19,300 nt of DNA from Cladosporium sp. IMV 00045. Its lineage: Eukaryota; Ascomycota; Dothideomycetes; Cladosporiales; Cladosporiaceae. Positions within the stretch are counted from its first letter, which is position 1, and each line of letters begins with the position of its first letter. The translations under genes and the position numbers were made by a program. A model generated the notes under the pieces. That model did no database searches. It had not been told where the DNA came from and saw only the letters and a program-made list of their open reading frames with translations. The stretch lies in NCBI GenBank assembly GCA_001931905.2, contig MSJI02000356.1, positions 1 to 19,300 of the forward strand, given 5' to 3'. Positions 16,668 through 19,300 of the stretch are shown here, piece by piece.

Positions 16668-17517
16668 GCCAACAAGCGGAGTACGAGATGAGCGGAGAAC
16701 TCCACAGAGCTGCAGCTTGGTGACGCTTAGATCAGATGCCCCCAAAGGGAGTGCCCGGGAGTCGAATCCGGACGAGCGACAACAAATGCAGTCTCAAACG
16801 CCCCGCACGTCCTCGAGCACGTATGAGAAACCTTCATCCTCGCTTGTGGCGGTAGCGCCAAATACTGCAATGACGGCGAATCTATGGATTAGAAGCTCCG
16901 AGGCAAAAGATGGTGTGAGAACAAATCTTGGTCAGCGTGCGTCGACACCAAGCCAGAAGGATGCTCAGAAAGATACGGCTCAAAAACGTGATGTGGCAGG
17001 CGACTTATCCGTCCACACCCAAAGCCTGCCACATGCGACTTCCAACCAACAAGGCGCAACGCCGGCTTCCGAAGTGGGCCATTCTGCCCAGCGTTCGACG
17101 TCCCGCGGCACTCCAGAGCCCGCCGTGGAGGTACCTACGCCCCGCACATTGTCGAACGACACTCTGCCTCCGTCGTGGACAGGCGAAGGGAAAGGCTCGC
17201 TTGGCCGTTGCTCAACCCCTGTTGCCTCACCGTACGCTCGCCAGGGAGGCTCACCGCGTCCCCCGCCGGAGACTTCGTCCGACAAGGCTTCTTCAAACGC
17301 TCAGGCGTCTCATCGTATCTCACAGGTGCAGGAGTCACCAAAAAATGTAAACAACAACAACAACACGCAAAGGGGGGAGAGCCGTCCAGCGCGGCATCAA
17401 ATACGTTTGATCGGGACCAATGGTGAGGAACCCCTCTGCCGAACCCTGCGATGTTCCCGGCGCCCGTCCAGAGATCCGTTCCGGGTGTGCAGATCCAGCC
17501 ATCATTCACTGCCATAA
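16600..17517 (+). CDS. Ser/Pro/Thr-rich disordered middle part of the same gene (second frame)
   Basis: An open frame of 305 codons in frame 1, low in hydrophobic residues and rich in Ser, Pro, Thr, Gln and Arg, with TPR/SP-type motifs and an Asn run (NNNNN) coded by AAC repeats near 17348-17365. It looks like an intrinsically disordered linker, not an independent gene: it has no promoter, and it overlaps the preceding frame by 68 bp and the next by 67 bp. The in-frame ATG at 16600 may be internal if a 70-nt intron (16524-16593) joins it to the winged-helix exon. Its last codons, from about 17340, look less protein-like than frame 3 over the same bases, so the frame change to the coiled-coil part probably lies near 17340-17380. 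Confidence 0.45.
   Translation: MSSTEARVSSGKTPPRLGEADSEPTSGVRDERRTPQSCSLVTLRSDAPKGSARESNPDERQQMQSQTPRTSSSTYEKPSSSLVAVAPNTAMTANLWIRSSEAKDGVRTNLGQRASTPSQKDAQKDTAQKRDVAGDLSVHTQSLPHATSNQQGATPASEVGHSAQRSTSRGTPEPAVEVPTPRTLSNDTLPPSWTGEGKGSLGRCSTPVASPYARQGGSPRPPPETSSDKASSNAQASHRISQVQESPKNVNNNNNTQRGESRPARHQIRLIGTNGEEPLCRTLRCSRRPSRDPFRVCRSSHHSLP
17346..17377. repeat. Low-complexity AAC repeat followed by a G run
   Basis: A-rich sequence, then about five AAC units, then GCAAA and a run of six G. It lies where the gene's likely reading frame changes from frame 1 to frame 3. A one-base slip in a homopolymer here would explain that change. Confidence 0.6.
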
Positions 17518-18389
17518 ATCCAAAAAGAAATCTAAGTGCCGGAACTTCGCTTTTGGGCCTGAACACTGGGACTGCGGTAGGTGACACGGCCGGATTTACG
17601 CAAGATGCCACCTCCACTGCAGAACATGCACAGACTCTGAACGTCGGGGTCTACGCAACGAATACGCTCAGTGATATTTGCGCGCCAGCCACAGCGGGTG
17701 CGCCAGGAAGCTTACAGCCGGACAATCAGATACCAAACGCACAATCACGGCAAGCTTCGATCTCGTCATCACAGCGAGTCATTCACGGCCCTCGAGGAAG
17801 AGAAGCAAAATCGGCAGCGATGTCAACGGAACGTGTAGAAGCAAGCCGAAACGCCACCAATCATGGACGAAATGACCAAAGTCTACGAATGTCAAAGTGG
17901 GAAGGTCAGACACCTCAGTCTGCCACAGAGAGGACGACCAATTCGTCTGAGGGGGCCGAAAAGATCCATGACACAAAGCACACGAGCCTTAGTTGTGGAG
18001 ACCTTAGCGCGCTCGAGCTTGGTAAGCTAGTCCATCAAGCGAGGAATTTCAGGAAGATACGTCAGAAATGGGCCGACGATATCGACATGTTCGAGGCAAA
18101 GCGCCAGACTGCCCAGTTGGCGTTGGACGAGTCGCTTGGGAGAAGAGATGCGTGCATGAAAGTGGTGGAAGAGCGGGAGCGGGACCTGGAAGCCAAGCGT
18201 GCTCAGATCGTGCAGTTAGAGCACGAGGTGGGAGTCAGTAGGATACAAGCCAACCAGAGTAATGACGCAGTTGGCCGGTTGACGACCGAATGTAGGGCTT
18301 ATGCAGAGGCCAAAGGCAAAGCTGAGAAAGGTTTCTCGGACACCGACAAGAAATCTCAAAAGATTTTGGCAGCATTAAACATACAGTAA
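17451..18389 (+). CDS. C-terminal part with coiled coil (third frame)
   Basis: 312 codons in frame 3 ending at TAA 18387-18389. The first two thirds are Ser/Thr/Gln-rich and disordered, like the preceding frame. The last 120 residues are strongly helical: ALELGKLVHQARNFRKIRQK, then a coiled coil with heptad-like Leu/Ile/Val spacing through VEERERDLEAKRAQIVQLEHE to the end. In frame 3 the sequence upstream (from about 17370, GGEPSSAASNTFDRDQW) also looks coding. It is separated from this frame only by TGA 17424-17426, which could come from CGA or TGG. I take the three frames as one gene of roughly 850 codons with a winged-helix-like N-terminus and a coiled-coil C-terminus, either with unrecognised introns or broken. 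No family recognised. Confidence 0.5.
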   Translation: MFPAPVQRSVPGVQIQPSFTAINPKRNLSAGTSLLGLNTGTAVGDTAGFTQDATSTAEHAQTLNVGVYATNTLSDICAPATAGAPGSLQPDNQIPNAQSRQASISSSQRVIHGPRGREAKSAAMSTERVEASRNATNHGRNDQSLRMSKWEGQTPQSATERTTNSSEGAEKIHDTKHTSLSCGDLSALELGKLVHQARNFRKIRQKWADDIDMFEAKRQTAQLALDESLGRRDACMKVVEERERDLEAKRAQIVQLEHEVGVSRIQANQSNDAVGRLTTECRAYAEAKGKAEKGFSDTDKKSQKILAALNIQ

Positions 18390-18656
18390 TGCAAGGGAAC
18401 AGCTTCTTGGAGATACGACAAATCAAAAAGAGAGAAAAAGAAAAAGAAAAAGAGAGGGGGAAAAAGGCTGCAGCACTCCAACTCCTCTGACATACGCGAG
18501 TTGCGCAGCCAAAAATCAGACCATCTTCAAACAGGCTACTTGCGCTGCTGTGCGATGGTGGTTAGTCAACTATTCTCCATCCCCGCGAATTGGATCCGCT
18601 TTTCGGATCCGCATGGTTCATTTAATACGGAAGAAAGATCCGCAGCTCACCATTAA
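18390..18656. other. Intergenic with a purine-rich microsatellite
   Basis: Bases 18425-18468 are almost pure purine with repeated GAAAAA units and a GGGGG run. GGATCCGC occurs twice at about 18593-18612, also forming a short inverted repeat with a 5-nt loop. No gene is supported. Confidence 0.5.
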
Positions 18657-18953
18657 GTCGTGCTTCAACCACATGCTGAAGACTTTCAAGATACTCAAGC
18701 CATTGGGTCATGGTTTTACGACGAGGGTTCGAAAACCATGATCTCGTACCACACGCCGCAGGCAGCTATACAGAAAGCTCCGCACATCCATCAGACGGGC
18801 TCGGGAGGCGCGATGCGTTGGGATGCATCCGACGACCGTCCCTGTCCGGGTGGGAGCAGCTTGCTCGATATCACGACGGCAAGCTTAGGCGGACAGGACG
18901 AAAAAGACATGGAAATGAGTCAGAACTGCCTCGAGTATCCCGAGAGCTGGTAG
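18657..18953 (+). pseudogene. C-terminal fragment of a GH18 chitinase
   Basis: In frame 3, after a TAA at 18654, about 98 codons match the end of a fungal GH18 catalytic domain. GSWFYDEGSKTMISY and TPQAAIQKAPHI fit the segment reading S-W-x-Y-D-x-x-x-x-T-M-x-S-Y-D-T-P. GSGGAMRWDASDDRP fits G-L-G-G-A-M-W-W-E-x-S-G-D. NCLEYPES fits the conserved C-terminal end. GH18 enzymes cut chitin; the catalytic D-x-x-D-x-D-x-E motif lies far upstream of this part and is not in the window. Family Trp and Glu positions are already changed (MRWDAS). The frame stops at TAG 18951-18953, where family members continue with Y-D-N-L, and this coincides with the likely start of a pogo transposon. Confidence 0.65.
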
Positions 18954-19300
18954 AAGGCTTCCCCACCTCAGGCACGGACACACCTCAGGCACGCTTGACG
19001 CGACACCAACGCGCTCTCTTCTTCGCGTGATATCTCCGCGACATCAACTCCATGGACGCCGCGCTTTCAGATCTGAGGTCTTCTGATGGTTTGAAAATAT
19101 CTGATATAGCGAAAAAACACGGGGTCACCAGATCCGCGCTCAGCAAGCGTGTCCATGCGAAAACCTCTTCGAGGGCCTGTGGCTACGAGTCTCAGAGGAT
19201 GCTCAACGATAAGCAAGAAGAAGAGCTTATAAACTACATACACCATCTCTGCGAGCGTTGTCTGCCACCCACGCCCAAGATTGTGGCCAATATAGCTCAA
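18953..19300 (+). mobile_element. Pogo/Fot1-like Tc1-mariner DNA transposon, 5' end (left edge tentative)
   Basis: The transposase N-terminus begins at 19052. About 100 bp upstream, the chitinase homology breaks off at a TA dinucleotide (18951-18952), the usual target of Tc1/mariner elements. The intervening sequence holds two exact 13-bp copies of CACCTCAGGCACG (18964-18976 and 18981-18993), 17 bp apart, resembling subterminal transposase-binding repeats. The other terminus is outside the window, so the terminal inverted repeat cannot be confirmed. Confidence 0.6.
19052..19300 (+). CDS. Pogo/Fot1-like transposase, N-terminal DNA-binding part, open at the right edge
   Basis: ATG 19052 opens a frame of 83 codons with no stop before the window ends. 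Residues 1-45 (ISDIAKKHGVTRSALSKRVH core) form a Psq/CENP-B-type helix-turn-helix, as in fungal pogo-like transposases whose N-terminus begins with a similar M-D-x-A-L. Residues 55-83 (LNDKQEEELINYIHHLCERC, then LPPTPKIVANIA) match the start of the CENP-B-type second HTH (L-x-x-x-Q-E-x-x-L-x-x-Y-I-x-x-L-x-x-R-G-L-P-P-T). In the family these domains bind the element ends and a DDE catalytic domain follows, here beyond the edge. No damage is visible in the part seen. Confidence 0.82.
   Translation, partial: MDAALSDLRSSDGLKISDIAKKHGVTRSALSKRVHAKTSSRACGYESQRMLNDKQEEELINYIHHLCERCLPPTPKIVANIAQ

Noticed and set aside
16750..16775. A tRNA B-box-like sequence (GAGTCGAATCC)
   Set aside because: No A-box, no cloverleaf, and it lies in a coding-like frame.
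1..19300. CRISPR array, prokaryotic operon or phage features
   Set aside because: No spaced direct repeats, Shine-Dalgarno spacing or operon layout; introns, TATA boxes and fungal families point to a eukaryote.

Overview
The window looks like a piece of a filamentous ascomycete genome. The evidence is short spliceosomal introns, TATA-led spread-out genes, a Ty1/copia Gag, a pogo-type transposase, and fungal families: an HTWIEQL secreted protein, SUR7/PalI, a GH18 chitinase, and a large fungal GTPase-RING-patatin protein. The lineage (perhaps Dothideomycetes) is inferred, not shown. It reads as a transposon-bounded, gene-poor accessory compartment: a mobile element runs off each edge and most recognisable genes between them are damaged.

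Left part (1-6500). A Ty1/copia retrotransposon lies on the minus strand: Gag open at the left edge, a primer-binding site matching the initiator-tRNA anticodon loop, and an LTR starting at 1173. Downstream on the plus strand is a secreted LPMO-like gene with one in-frame TAG (2093-3226). Next is a promoter with a good TATA box and a gene that encodes essentially only a Cdc48/p97 N-domain (3977-4828). In another frame just past the N-domain there is what looks like the tail of an AAA lid, so both ATPase rings appear to have been lost. A gene-less stretch follows, with three identical TAACGTTA palindromes within 84 bp.

Middle (6470-9800). A broken SUR7/PalI-type membrane protein lies on the minus strand. 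It is followed by an intact 307-residue secreted protein with Kex2-like sites (a candidate effector or secreted pro-protein), a 14-unit ATC microsatellite, and a run of three hairpins.

Patatin locus (10138-13887). One very large gene encodes an N-terminal P-loop GTPase-like domain, a RING-like Cys/His cluster and a patatin lipase domain. It has two one-base frameshifts, both at an AA dinucleotide where a lysine codon is expected. It also has Gly in place of the patatin nucleophile Ser, and a TGA inside a 15-bp tandem repeat that cuts off a PPPY-containing tail. It is either a decayed gene or a pseudoenzyme whose frame breaks are assembly errors.

Right part (14660-19300). There is a weak minus-strand ORF, then a multi-exon gene with a well-supported 58-nt intron, a winged-helix-like region, a long Ser/Pro/Thr-rich middle and a C-terminal coiled coil. 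Its reading frame changes twice. A C-terminal GH18 chitinase fragment follows and stops at the apparent edge of a pogo/Fot1-like DNA transposon, whose transposase runs off the right end.

No tRNA, rRNA, CRISPR or prokaryotic features were found.
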